From assembly GCF_900104385.1 (NCBI RefSeq), contig NZ_FNJA01000006.1:1-64000 (forward strand): a stretch of DNA of 64,000 nucleotides, read 5' to 3'. The stretch's first letter is position 1, and each line of letters opens with the position of its first letter. The notes beneath the pieces are model-generated. The model saw nothing but the letters and a program-made list of their open reading frames with translations. It made no database searches and had not been told where the DNA came from. This DNA comes from Rhodoferax sp. OV413 (GTDB taxonomy: Bacteria; Pseudomonadota; Gammaproteobacteria; Burkholderiales; Burkholderiaceae_C). Below, one piece after another: positions 16,795-24,735 of this stretch. Position numbers and translations under genes: made by a program.

Positions 16795-17400
16795 TCAGGC
16801 GTGGTGGGCTTTGCGGGGTTCGATCAGCTCGCCGCGCAGCAAGGCCAGCGGTGCCTTGTAGTACAGCAGGATGTCGTGGAAGGGGTCGGTCAGGATCTTG
16901 GTCATCCAGACCAGGCCGGCTTCCACGTCCTTGATGAAGAACAGGTGCACGGTGCGGAACACCAGGCCGCCCACGCCCACGGCCAGCCACAGCAGGCCGG
17001 TGTTGCGGGCAAAGCCTTCCCAGGTGGTGTGCGGCTCCAGCAGGCCGAACAGGCCGGGCTGCCAGACCAGCAGCAGCGGTGATGCCGCCCAGATCGCCAG
17101 CAGCACCACTTTGCGGCGCAGGTTGTAGCCAACCTTGATGTCTTCCTTATGTTCGTGCGTGGCCTGGTTCACTACGTCATAGCCCTTGGGCTCGAAGAAG
17201 AAGTGCCCGGCCTGGCGACTCGTCATCGACACCAGCCAGGCCAGCAGCGCGGCCAGCGCCGGGTCTTTGAACAGCAGCGCGTAGGCGCAGACAAAGCTGA
17301 CTGCGCTGACCAGGTGCAGCGACTGGTTGATACGGCTGTGGTGGTAGTAGCGGTGGTCGTCCCAGCGCTGCATTCTGAGTTGCTCGAAGAAGTCGGACAT
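16795..17400 (-). CDS. Small multi-pass membrane protein, possibly Mpo1/DUF962-like
   Basis: 201 residues with about four or five hydrophobic segments. The pattern HSRINQSLHL followed by SRQAGHFFFEPKG recalls the His-containing motifs of the Mpo1/YGL010w (DUF962) family, whose yeast member is an Fe(II) dioxygenase in 2-hydroxy fatty-acid oxidation. The likeness is by motif only. It starts 13 bp after the PlcP-like gene with GGAG upstream, so the two form an operon. A role in lipid turnover is plausible but unproved. Confidence 0.6.
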   Translation of the reverse strand: MSDFFEQLRMQRWDDHRYYHHSRINQSLHLVSAVSFVCAYALLFKDPALAALLAWLVSMTSRQAGHFFFEPKGYDVVNQATHEHKEDIKVGYNLRRKVVLLAIWAASPLLLVWQPGLFGLLEPHTTWEGFARNTGLLWLAVGVGGLVFRTVHLFFIKDVEAGLVWMTKILTDPFHDILLYYKAPLALLRGELIEPRKAHHA

Positions 17401-17413
17401 GGGTGGCTCCTGG

Positions 17414-18295
17414 TTAAACGGTGGCGGTGTGTTGCATTGGCACGCTGGTGGCGGTAGAGGGCGACGGGTCTTGCCAGTGCAGCAGCTCGAGCCGCCCGTC
17501 CATGTGCTCGACCAGCGCGGTGCGGCTCTCCACCCAGTCGCCGTCGTTGCAGTACAGCGTGCCGTTGATGCTACGCATCTCGGCGCGGTGGATGTGGCCG
17601 CAGACGACACCGTGGTGGCCGCGCTTGCGGGCTTCGGCGGCCACGGCTTCCTCGAAGTCGGTCACGTAGTTCAGCGCCGTTTTCACCTTGCCTTTAAGGT
17701 AGGACGACAGCGACCAGTAGGGCAGGCCCATACGGGCGCGCAGGCTGTTCAGGTGCCGGTTCAGCTTCAGCGTCAGTTCGTACAGGTTGTCGCCCAGGTA
17801 GGCCAGCCATTTTGCGTACTGCACCACCGCGTCGAAGTAGTCGCCATGCACCACCCACAGCTTGCGGCCGTCGGTGGTGACGTGCACCGCCTCCTGCACC
17901 ACCTCGATGCCACCGAAGTGGTGGCCCACAAAGCCGCGCGCAAATTCGTCGTGGTTGCCGGGCACGAAGATCACACGGCAGCCTTTGCGGGCGCGGCGCA
18001 GCAGCTTTTGCACTACATCGTTGTGCGACTGCGGCCAGTACCAGCGCCGGCGCAGCTGCCAGCCGTCGATGATGTCGCCCACCAGGTACAGGTAGTCGCT
18101 GGGGTAGGCTTTGAGGAAGCGCAGCAGCGGCTCGGCCTGGCAGCCGGGCGTGCCCAGGTGCAGGTCGGAGATGAAGATGCAGCGCAGGCGTTGCGCCGGC
18201 ACTGCGTCGTCGTCGGGTCCATCGTCGTCAGATGGCGCCAGCGCGGCGCGCCAGAGTCCGGCGGCGGGCGCACCTGCGTCAAAGGCCTGGAACAT
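17414..18295 (-). CDS. PlcP/LpxH-like metallophosphoesterase
   Basis: 293 residues. All calcineurin-type motifs are present in order: FISDLHLG, GDIIDGW, GNHDE, VVHGDYFD and CGHIHRAE. Databases often name such proteins UDP-2,3-diacylglucosamine pyrophosphatase, but the stretches LRRRWYWPQSHNDVVQKLLR and FGGIEVV are those of PlcP, the phospholipase C that frees diacylglycerol from phospholipids during phosphate starvation (known from Sinorhizobium and others). The start at 18295 has AGGGG upstream and a 45-residue N-terminal extension. First gene of an operon with the small membrane protein. Confidence 0.78.
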   Translation of the reverse strand: MFQAFDAGAPAAGLWRAALAPSDDDGPDDDAVPAQRLRCIFISDLHLGTPGCQAEPLLRFLKAYPSDYLYLVGDIIDGWQLRRRWYWPQSHNDVVQKLLRRARKGCRVIFVPGNHDEFARGFVGHHFGGIEVVQEAVHVTTDGRKLWVVHGDYFDAVVQYAKWLAYLGDNLYELTLKLNRHLNSLRARMGLPYWSLSSYLKGKVKTALNYVTDFEEAVAAEARKRGHHGVVCGHIHRAEMRSINGTLYCNDGDWVESRTALVEHMDGRLELLHWQDPSPSTATSVPMQHTATV

Positions 18296-18425
18296 CAGGC
18301 CCCTGCCGGTGCGGCAGCCCCACAGGATGCGCAGATGCGGTGCGACATATCGTTCATGGCAGCTCCATGGCAATGCAGTTGCCCGCGAGTGTGCGGTGGC
18401 CATGTGACACGCAGAAGGCGCTGGT

Positions 18426-18443
18426 GTGGCAAATGCATGACGC
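18426..18443 (-). promoter_or_regulatory. Candidate Pho box upstream of the PlcP-like gene
   Basis: On the minus strand GCGTCATGCATTTGCCAC matches the Pho-box consensus at 12 of 18 positions, including GTCAT in the first and TGnCAC in the second half site. It ends about 130 bp before the start codon, further away than usual, and is weaker than the site at 12914. Confidence 0.3.
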
Positions 18444-18516
18444 GCGCCGGATGCCGCCCGGAACCTTTGGCCCTGTTTCGGCACCAACCAGTTCCGTTAC
18501 GTCCAGAGAACCTTCC

Positions 18517-19446
18517 ATGAATGCATCTGAAACCCGGGCCATCGTCACCCTGAGCCTGCTCGCCGCCTTTGTCGATGGTGAAAAGCACGAGCGCGAGCGC
18601 GCCGAGATCAAGCGCATCGCCGAAGGCCTGTCGCAAGCCGATGGCCTGAACCTGCCCACGCTGTACCAGGACGTGCTGCTGCAGCGCGTCTCGCTGGACA
18701 GCGTGGCGGCGGCGCTGGTCAGCGTCGAGTCCAAACAGCTGGCCTATGAAATGGCCGTCTGCGTCTGCGATGCGGATGGCGTGCATTCCCCTGCCGAGCA
18801 GCGCTTCTTGGCCAGCGTGCAACAGGCCCTGGGGTTGCAAAAAGCGGCTGCCGAACAGTTCGTGCAGCAGGCCGACGCCATGGCCTCCGCGCCGTTGGCC
18901 GCGACCGCAGCCGCCATTACCGCTAATGTCAGCGATGCCGAACTGGACAAGCAGATCCTCAACGCCGCCATCGTCAACGGCGCGCTTGAGCTGCTGCCCG
19001 AATCCCTGTCCACCATGGCCATCATTCCCTTGCAGATGAAGCTGGTCTACGGCATCGGCAAGGCCCATGGCTTCGAGCTGGACCGCGGCCATATCAAAGA
19101 CTTTCTGGCTACCGTCGGCGTAGGCCTGACCTCGCAGTACCTGGAGCAGGCCGGGCGCAAGCTGCTCGGCGGCTTGCTGGGCAAGGTCGGCGGCGGCCTG
19201 CTGCGCGGCCTGGGCCAGCAGGCGGTCAGCACCGGCATGAGCTTTGCCGCCACCTATGCGCTGGGCCATGTGGCCAAGCGCTACTACGCGGGCGGGCGCA
19301 GCATGTCGACCCAGGTGCTGAAGGACGTCTACGCCAGCGTGACCCAGGAGGCGCAAGGCCTGCACAGCCGCTACCTGCCGGCCATGCAGCAGACGGCCCG
19401 CAGCCTGGACGCGGGCAAGGTGCTGGCCATGGTGCGCGGCGCCTGA
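18517..19446 (+). CDS. TerB-like protein with a Gly-rich hydrophobic C-terminal domain
   Basis: 309 residues. The N-terminal half is a helical TerB/DUF533-type domain (LSLLAAFVDGEKHERERAEI, with acidic residues repeated at VCDADGVHSPAEQ). The C-terminal half is hydrophobic and Gly-rich (LLGGLLGKVGGGLLRGLG) and ends with GHVAKRYYAGGR, reminiscent of YcjF/DUF697 proteins that sit at the inner membrane. Function is not known; members are linked to envelope or metal stress. The ATG at 18517 is the first sensible start. Confidence 0.6.
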   Translation: MNASETRAIVTLSLLAAFVDGEKHERERAEIKRIAEGLSQADGLNLPTLYQDVLLQRVSLDSVAAALVSVESKQLAYEMAVCVCDADGVHSPAEQRFLASVQQALGLQKAAAEQFVQQADAMASAPLAATAAAITANVSDAELDKQILNAAIVNGALELLPESLSTMAIIPLQMKLVYGIGKAHGFELDRGHIKDFLATVGVGLTSQYLEQAGRKLLGGLLGKVGGGLLRGLGQQAVSTGMSFAATYALGHVAKRYYAGGRSMSTQVLKDVYASVTQEAQGLHSRYLPAMQQTARSLDAGKVLAMVRGA

Positions 19447-19477
19447 GCTGGCGCGCAGGCGCGGCATAATCGCTGCC

Positions 19478-19846
19478 ATGCCCACGCTGCGCAACCCCCA
19501 CGCCTTCGCCCGCCATCTGGCGCGCTGGGTGCTGCTGTGTTTTGCGCTGTCGCTGGGTGTGGCGATTGCCGCGCCGCTGACGCACCCGCTGGCCATGGAG
19601 CTGGTTTGCTCCAGTGCCGGTGCCGTCAAGCTGCTGGTCAAGTCGGCTGACGGCAGCACCCAGGTGGTGAGCCAGATGGGCGACTGCCCGCTGTGCCTGA
19701 CCCCTGGCGCGCCGCCGCCAACTGCCCGGGTGCAGGTCGAACCGGCCCAGCCGCTGGCCTATGTGCTGCGCAGCATTCCGGCCGCCCACATCGCCTGGCT
19801 GACCGCTGCGCCCCTGCCGGCGCGCGGGCCGCCGACCTTGCTCTGA
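19478..19846 (+). CDS. DUF2946 family protein
   Basis: 122 residues with an N-terminal export or anchor segment (WVLLCFALSLGVAIA) and the family CPLCL motif near residue 70, a likely metal or thiol site. DUF2946 genes recur beside copper genes, and here it leads a run of YcnI-like, PCuAC and PepSY genes on the same strand. A copy of the dispersed repeat separates it from the next gene. Confidence 0.75.
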   Translation: MPTLRNPHAFARHLARWVLLCFALSLGVAIAAPLTHPLAMELVCSSAGAVKLLVKSADGSTQVVSQMGDCPLCLTPGAPPPTARVQVEPAQPLAYVLRSIPAAHIAWLTAAPLPARGPPTLL

Positions 19847-19847
19847 A

Positions 19848-19904
19848 CTATCAAATATGTAGCTACTCGTGCAGGTGCCACCTGCGCTAGCGGCCTATTT
19901 CTTG
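19848..19904 (+). repeat. Dispersed palindromic repeat (copy 4)
   Basis: CTATCAAATATGTAGCTAC is followed by the stem GCAGGTG/CACCTGC (19871-19885) and then GCGCTAGCGGCC, before a T-rich run. It begins immediately after the DUF2946 stop and may act as a 3'-end structure. Confidence 0.75.
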
Positions 19905-19940
19905 TTTTTTTGAGTTGGGGTCTTGCGACCGAATATTTTC

Positions 19941-20489
19941 ATGTCTATTTCAATTGCTATTAAATCCGTAGCTGCCTGCGCAGCTGTTATCTGTGCCAGC
20001 AGCGCTTTTGCCCATGTCACCTTGGCGGACCAGGCGGCGCTGGCCGGCACCTATTACCGCGCTACCCTGCGCGTCGGCCACGGCTGCGAGGGTTCGCCCG
20101 TGACTGGCTTGCGTGTCACCATCCCGGCCGGCTTCCAGGACGCCAAGCCCATGCCCAAGGCCGGCTGGCTGCTGGCCATCAAGAGCGGCAAGCTTGACAA
20201 ACCCTTTGACGACCACGGCAAGCAGGTCACCGAAGGCGTGACCGAAATCACCTGGACCGCTGCGTCCAAAGACAGCTGGCTGCAGGACGCCTACTACGAC
20301 GAATTCGTGCTGCGCGGTGCCCTGCCTGCCACGGCCGGCGCCATGTGGTTCAAGGTGCTGCAGATCTGCGAGAAAGGCAGCGTCGACTGGTCCGAAGTGC
20401 CGGCCAGCGGCACCTCCAGCAAGGGCCTGAAGAACCCGGCGGCGCTGCTGGAAATCATCCCGTCGGAACACGTTGGCCATGCCCATTAA
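19941..20489 (+). CDS. YcnI-like (DUF1775) copper-binding periplasmic protein
   Basis: 182 residues. A Sec signal (about residues 1-23, ending SSAFA) is cut before HVTL, leaving the N-terminal His that forms the copper site in Bacillus YcnI. The body is the DUF1775 beta-sandwich: GCEGSPVTGLRVTIPAGF and a Trp-containing core. Copper delivery or export in the periplasm is the likely role, supported by its neighbours. ATG 19941 gives a proper signal peptide; a TTG at 19923 would lengthen it. Much of the signal-peptide sequence coincides with a copy of the dispersed repeat. Confidence 0.85.
   Translation: MSISIAIKSVAACAAVICASSAFAHVTLADQAALAGTYYRATLRVGHGCEGSPVTGLRVTIPAGFQDAKPMPKAGWLLAIKSGKLDKPFDDHGKQVTEGVTEITWTAASKDSWLQDAYYDEFVLRGALPATAGAMWFKVLQICEKGSVDWSEVPASGTSSKGLKNPAALLEIIPSEHVGHAH
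19954..20010 (+). repeat. Dispersed repeat forming signal-peptide sequence (copy 5)
   Basis: TTGCTATTAAATCCGTAGCT runs into GCCTGCGCAG and, further on, GTGCCAGCAGCGCTTTT, matching the repeat consensus in order and orientation. It encodes the hydrophobic part of the YcnI-like signal peptide (IAIKSVAACAAVICASSAF), with GCT of TTGCTAT as an Ala codon. Confidence 0.65.
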
Positions 20490-20498
20490 AGGAATGAA

Positions 20499-20558
20499 TG
20501 CTATGAAATTCGCAGCTATTGCCGCAATACTGGTCTGCGCCAGCGGCCAGTTGTTTGC
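20499..20558 (+). repeat. Dispersed repeat-like sequence over the PCuAC start (copy 6)
   Basis: TGCTATGAAATTCGCAGCTA is followed after some 25 bases by CTGCGCCAGCGGCCAG, matching both ends of the repeat consensus (TGCTATnAAATnnGTAGCT and TGCGCCAGAGGCC). The ATG of the PCuAC gene lies inside TGCTATG, and the rest encodes its signal peptide. GCT is in the same codon phase as in copies 5 and 9. Confidence 0.55.
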
Positions 20559-20967
20559 CCAGAATGTGGAAGTCAGCAACGCCTGGGCCCGCACCACCGT
20601 GCCGGGCCAGAAGGGCAGCGGCGCCTTCATGACCCTGACCGCCAAGGAAGCGGCCCGGCTGGTCTCCGTGTCCACCCCGGTCGCCGGTGTGGCCGAGGTG
20701 CACGAGATGAAGATGGAGGGCGACGTGATGAAGATGCGCGCGCTGCCCGGCGGGCTGGATCTGCCGGCCGGCAAACCCGTGGCCCTGACCCCCGGCGGCT
20801 ACCACATCATGCTGATGGACCTGAAGGCCGCGCTGCCCAAGGACAGCACCATCCCGCTGACCCTGGTGTTCCAGGACGCCAAGGGCGTGCAGAGCAAGCA
20901 AGAGCTGAAGCTGCCGATCGCCACCACGGCCCCCGGAGCCCCTGCGGCGGCCGCCCACAAGCACTGA
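20503..20967 (+). CDS. PCuAC-type periplasmic copper chaperone
   Basis: 154 residues. Signal peptide of about 19 residues (ends QLFA), then the PCuAC domain with the Cu(I) ligands: VHEMKM, MKM and, about 21 residues on, YHIMLM. A His-rich tip (AAAHKH) ends the chain. Such chaperones pass copper to the CuA site of cytochrome oxidase or to efflux systems. ATG 20503 follows AAAGGA at a good distance; upstream starts at 20473, 20479 and 20494 overlap the YcnI-like gene. Cotranscribed with it. Confidence 0.88.
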   Translation: MKFAAIAAILVCASGQLFAQNVEVSNAWARTTVPGQKGSGAFMTLTAKEAARLVSVSTPVAGVAEVHEMKMEGDVMKMRALPGGLDLPAGKPVALTPGGYHIMLMDLKAALPKDSTIPLTLVFQDAKGVQSKQELKLPIATTAPGAPAAAAHKH

Positions 20968-21124
20968 CCACGGCGCACACGGCGGGTCTTCACTGCCGTT
21001 TTCGCCAAGTGCCGCAGGCCTGAGCCCCTGCACCCTCTGAATGTCCCGCGCTGACAGGCGCAGCTGTAGCTGAACGCGTCCCTACGCCGGGCCGGGTTCG
21101 CTCGCCTATTCCATTTTTGAAGAT

Positions 21125-22546
21125 ATGACTTCCTCGAATGCAACTTCGCCTTCTCACACGTATGGCGCGTCTGGCACGCCGGGTGCGTCCCGTTTTTATG
21201 CCATGGCCTGGCGCTGGCATTTCTATGCCGGGCTGTTCGTCGTGCCCTTCTTGCTGATGTTGGCCGTGACCGGCCTGGTGATGGTCTTCTTCACCGGCTT
21301 CCAGACCCGCCTGGGCACGACGACCTACGTCACACCCCAAGGCCAGGCCCTGGCGGTGACCGCGCAGGCCCGGCCCGTGCTGGCGCAGTTTCCTGCGGCC
21401 CAGCTCAAGGAATACATCGCGCCCAAGACACCCGATGTGCCCAGCTGGTTTCTGATGCTGCACGACGGCGTGACCGATGCGGTCGCCGTGAACCCCTACA
21501 CCGCCGAGGTCATCAAGGTGGTAAACAAGGACACCACGGTCTTCGCCTGGGCCGAGAAAATCCACGGCACGCTGCTGCTGGGGCCTACCGGTGACTACCT
21601 GGTAGAAGTGGCCGCCGGCCTGGGTATGGTGATGCTCATCACCGGCCTGTACCTGTTCTGGCCGCGCCAGCTGGAGCGGTGGTCCGAGGTGCTGGTACCC
21701 CACTGGCGGGCCACGGGCCGCAAGTGGTGGAAGTCGCTGCACGCCAGCCTGGGCTTCTGGCTCAGCCTGGTGCTGTCTTTGTTCCTGCTGACCGGCATGT
21801 CGTGGACGGGCGTGTGGGGCGCCAAGCTGGTCCAGCCCTGGAGCAGCTTCCCGGCCACCAAATGGGACGCCGTGCCCACCTCGGACGCCACCCACGCCAC
21901 GCTGAACAGCGCGGGCCTGCACGACGTGCCCTGGGGCTTGGAGCAGACCCCGTTACCGGTGTCCGGCTCCCAAATGGGTACGCCCGGTGTGGGCGCTGGC
22001 GAGGCGGTGAACCTGGACGGCGTAGCCGCCTTGGCGCAGCGCCTGGGGTTCACCGGGCAGTATCACATCAATGTGCCGCAGGATGCCACGGGCGTGTACT
22101 CCATCTCGGCCGACACCATGAGCGGGGATCTGGCCAACCCGTTCCAGGACCGCTTTGTGCACGTGGACCGCTACACCGGTCGCATCCTGGCGCAGGCGGG
22201 CTATGCCGACTACGCCCCGGTGGCCAAGGCCATGGCCGTGGGGATTGCCTTGCACCAGGGCGATGTAGGGCTGTGGAGCGCCTGCGCCAACGTGCTGTTC
22301 TGCCTGGCCGTGGTGCTGTTGTGTGTGAGCGGCGTCGCCATGTGGTGGGTGCGGCGCCCCAAGGGCAGCGGCCGGCTGGCCGCGCCCAGCGTGCCCGCCC
22401 AGGCCCCTCTGTGGAAGGGCGGCGCGGTGGTGATGCTGCTGGTGGCTGTGGCTTTCCCCTTGGCAGGCGGCGTATTGCTGGCGGTGCTGCTGCTGGACTG
22501 GCTGGTACTGGCCCGCGTGGCGGCGCTGAAGACCGCCCTGTCTTGA
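21125..22546 (+). CDS. PepSY-domain membrane protein (PiuB-like)
   Basis: 473 residues. An N-terminal membrane segment (HFYAGLFVVPFLLMLAVTGLV), a periplasmic PepSY region, then three further membrane segments and a large loop (about 245-370) form the usual PepSY-TM architecture. Related proteins are flavin- or haem-linked reductases used in metal uptake. It closes the copper run, 157 bp after PCuAC, and may reduce copper or iron at the inner membrane; the substrate is not shown by sequence. Confidence 0.82.
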   Translation: MTSSNATSPSHTYGASGTPGASRFYAMAWRWHFYAGLFVVPFLLMLAVTGLVMVFFTGFQTRLGTTTYVTPQGQALAVTAQARPVLAQFPAAQLKEYIAPKTPDVPSWFLMLHDGVTDAVAVNPYTAEVIKVVNKDTTVFAWAEKIHGTLLLGPTGDYLVEVAAGLGMVMLITGLYLFWPRQLERWSEVLVPHWRATGRKWWKSLHASLGFWLSLVLSLFLLTGMSWTGVWGAKLVQPWSSFPATKWDAVPTSDATHATLNSAGLHDVPWGLEQTPLPVSGSQMGTPGVGAGEAVNLDGVAALAQRLGFTGQYHINVPQDATGVYSISADTMSGDLANPFQDRFVHVDRYTGRILAQAGYADYAPVAKAMAVGIALHQGDVGLWSACANVLFCLAVVLLCVSGVAMWWVRRPKGSGRLAAPSVPAQAPLWKGGAVVMLLVAVAFPLAGGVLLAVLLLDWLVLARVAALKTALS

Positions 22547-22632
22547 TGCCAAGCGCCATCTGGCGGTGCGCAATGCGGCTCCATTGGGGTAAGCTGTGAA
22601 AACCCGCACCGCTACCCCCCACAGGAGACACC

Positions 22633-23328
22633 ATGAGCGATACACCCGCCTTTGATTTCAGCAAATTCGTGCCCGGCTTTGATTTCTTGCAGAACCTGGG
22701 CAAAGGCGCGGCGAACGCAGCCCCGGCCATGCCCGCGATGGGCGGCTGGGTGGCTCCCACCATCAATGTCGAAGAGCTGGACAAACGCATCACCGAGCTG
22801 AAGGCCGTGCAGTTCTGGCTCGACCAGAACGCGGTCGCGTTGAAGGCCACCATCCAGGCGCTGGAAGTGCAGAAAATGACCCTGGCCACATTGAAGGGCA
22901 TGAACTTCAGCATGACCGATCTGGCCAGCGCCTTCAAGCTCAAGCCCGATGTAGCCGCCGAAAAACCGGCAGAGAAGCCGGCCGAAAAGCCCGCCGCGCC
23001 CGAACCCGCACCGGCACCCGCCGAAGCCGCTGCCGACGCGCCGGCCGCGCCCGGCGTGGTCGACCCGCTGAAGTGGTGGGGCTCGCTGACCGAGCAGTTC
23101 CAGCAGATCGCCGGCGTGGCCCTGAAGGACGCCAGTACCCAGGCGGCGATCGAGAAAAGCAAGAATCTGGCGACCAACTTCGCGGCCGAAGCCCTGAAAA
23201 GCGTAGGCGCCATGGCCAAGGCCGCCCAGGTGCCGTCGGCCAAGCCCGCCGCCAAAGCCGCTGCCAAAAAGACCCCCGCCAAGAAAGCGCCAGCCAAAAA
23301 GGCCGCGGCGAAAAAGCCGCTGAACTGA
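22633..23328 (+). CDS. phaM: PhaM-like polyhydroxybutyrate granule protein
   Basis: 231 residues. The N-terminal region (FDFSKFVPGFDFLQNL, then VEELDKRITELKAVQFWLDQN) matches PhaM of Ralstonia/Cupriavidus, which activates PHB synthase PhaC1 and tethers granules to DNA. An Ala/Pro/Glu linker precedes the C-terminal basic KKTPAKKAPAKKAAAKK, a histone-H1-like DNA-binding tail. CAGGAG lies before the ATG. Its presence implies that the organism stores PHB. Confidence 0.85.
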   Translation: MSDTPAFDFSKFVPGFDFLQNLGKGAANAAPAMPAMGGWVAPTINVEELDKRITELKAVQFWLDQNAVALKATIQALEVQKMTLATLKGMNFSMTDLASAFKLKPDVAAEKPAEKPAEKPAAPEPAPAPAEAAADAPAAPGVVDPLKWWGSLTEQFQQIAGVALKDASTQAAIEKSKNLATNFAAEALKSVGAMAKAAQVPSAKPAAKAAAKKTPAKKAPAKKAAAKKPLN

Positions 23329-23361
23329 TATCCTGAACCCGAACTGCATTCCGAGCTGGCT

Positions 23362-24624
23362 ATGAAACTCTTTCCCCACGGCCACGCCACCCACCCGCAA
23401 TGGCGCATGGCCGCCGGCCTGGTCCTGGCGCAACTGCGCGCCCACATGGCCTTGCCCGACTACGCCAGCGCGCCCACCCTGGGCCTGCTCTACATCACCG
23501 ACCACTACGCGGCCGACGCCCAGGACATCCTGGACCACCTGAGTGGCGAGCTGCCCGAGGTGACCGACTGGTCGGGCACCGTGGGCATAGGCATCGCCGC
23601 CAACAATGTCGAGTATGTGGACGAGCCCGCGCTCAGCGTCATGCTGTGCGACCTGCCGGCCGACCAGTACCGCGTGTTCTCCGGCGTGGCGCCGCTGGGC
23701 CTGGGTTTCGAGGCGCATACCGCCCTGGTGCATGCCGATGCCAACACCCCCGATCTCACCGAGCTGGTGGCCGAAATGGCCCAGCGCACCGATACCGGCT
23801 ACCTGTTCGGCGGCCTGGCGTCCAGCCGTTCGCGCTCGGTGCAGTTTGCTGTCGGTGGCAACGGCAACATCAAAGGCCATGGCGCGGCGCGCGGCGTGTT
23901 CAGCGGTGGCCTGAGCGGCGTGGCCTTTGGCGGCGGCGTACCCCTGGTGTCGCGCGTCACCCAGGGCTGCCAGCCGATCACCGCCACCCGCGTGGTCACC
24001 GCGTCCGACGCCAACCTGGTGCTGGAACTGGATGGCGAGCCCGCGCTCGACGTGCTGCTGCGCGACCTGGGCGTGAACCTGGAGCAGCCGCAGGAAGCCC
24101 TGGGCCGGGTCCGCGCCACCCTGGTCGGCCTGACCCGTGCCGCCGTCGGCGATACCGTGGTGCGCACCGCGCATTTCGGCAGCGAGGTGGTGGTGCGCCA
24201 CATCATCGGCCTGGACCCCACGCGCAAAGGCGTAGCTATCGGCGACAACGTCGAAGTCGGCACCCGGCTGGCCTTCTGCCAACGCAATGTGGCGGCGGCC
24301 AGGGCCGACCTGGTGCGCATCTGCGCCGAAATCCGCGAAGAGTTAGAGCCCGAAGAGCTGTCGGTCGAGCTGGCTACCGCGCTGGCCGCGCCCGAGGCCG
24401 AATCTGCCCCCCACCCGGCGCGGCGCATTGCCGGAGCTGTTTATGTAAGCTGCACCGGCCGCGGCGGCAACCACTTCGGCGGCCCCAGCGCCGAGCTGCA
24501 GATTGTGCGCCGGGCCCTGGGCGACGTGCCCCTGGTCGGCTTCTTCGCCGCCGGCGAGATCGCCCGGCAGAACCTGTACGGCTACACCGGCGTGCTGACG
24601 GTGTTTACCGACAGCGCTAAGTAG
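23362..24624 (+). CDS. FIST domain signal-transduction protein
   Basis: 420 residues with FIST_N (about 25-220; GYLFGGLASSRSRSVQFAVGG) and FIST_C (about 230-400; ending FFAAGEIARQNLYGYTGVLT). FIST proteins are predicted cytoplasmic small-ligand sensors, possibly for amino acids, that usually feed chemotaxis or c-di-GMP circuits. It lies 33 bp after phaM, with no signalling gene beside it. Partner unknown. Confidence 0.85.
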   Translation: MKLFPHGHATHPQWRMAAGLVLAQLRAHMALPDYASAPTLGLLYITDHYAADAQDILDHLSGELPEVTDWSGTVGIGIAANNVEYVDEPALSVMLCDLPADQYRVFSGVAPLGLGFEAHTALVHADANTPDLTELVAEMAQRTDTGYLFGGLASSRSRSVQFAVGGNGNIKGHGAARGVFSGGLSGVAFGGGVPLVSRVTQGCQPITATRVVTASDANLVLELDGEPALDVLLRDLGVNLEQPQEALGRVRATLVGLTRAAVGDTVVRTAHFGSEVVVRHIIGLDPTRKGVAIGDNVEVGTRLAFCQRNVAAARADLVRICAEIREELEPEELSVELATALAAPEAESAPHPARRIAGAVYVSCTGRGGNHFGGPSAELQIVRRALGDVPLVGFFAAGEIARQNLYGYTGVLTVFTDSAK

Positions 24625-24683
24625 GCGCAACGGTTTCTCACCCGAGGAACCCGCAGAACCGGCTGTGCCGGGCTGTAGGGTTC

Positions 24684-24700
24684 GCCCCCTGCAAGGGGGT
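24684..24700. other. GC-rich hairpin between convergent genes
   Basis: CCCCCT (24685-24690) and AGGGGG (24694-24699) form a stem with a GCA loop in the 111-bp gap between the FIST gene and the XRE regulator. No T tract follows on either strand; it may be a weak terminator. Confidence 0.35.
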
Positions 24701-24735
24701 GGGCGGAAAGCGCTTGCGCTGTAGCCTGGGGGTGT

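Noticed and set aside
24684-24700. The CCCCCT/AGGGGG hairpin as intrinsic terminator.
   Set aside because: No T tract on either strand; kept only as an unassigned hairpin.
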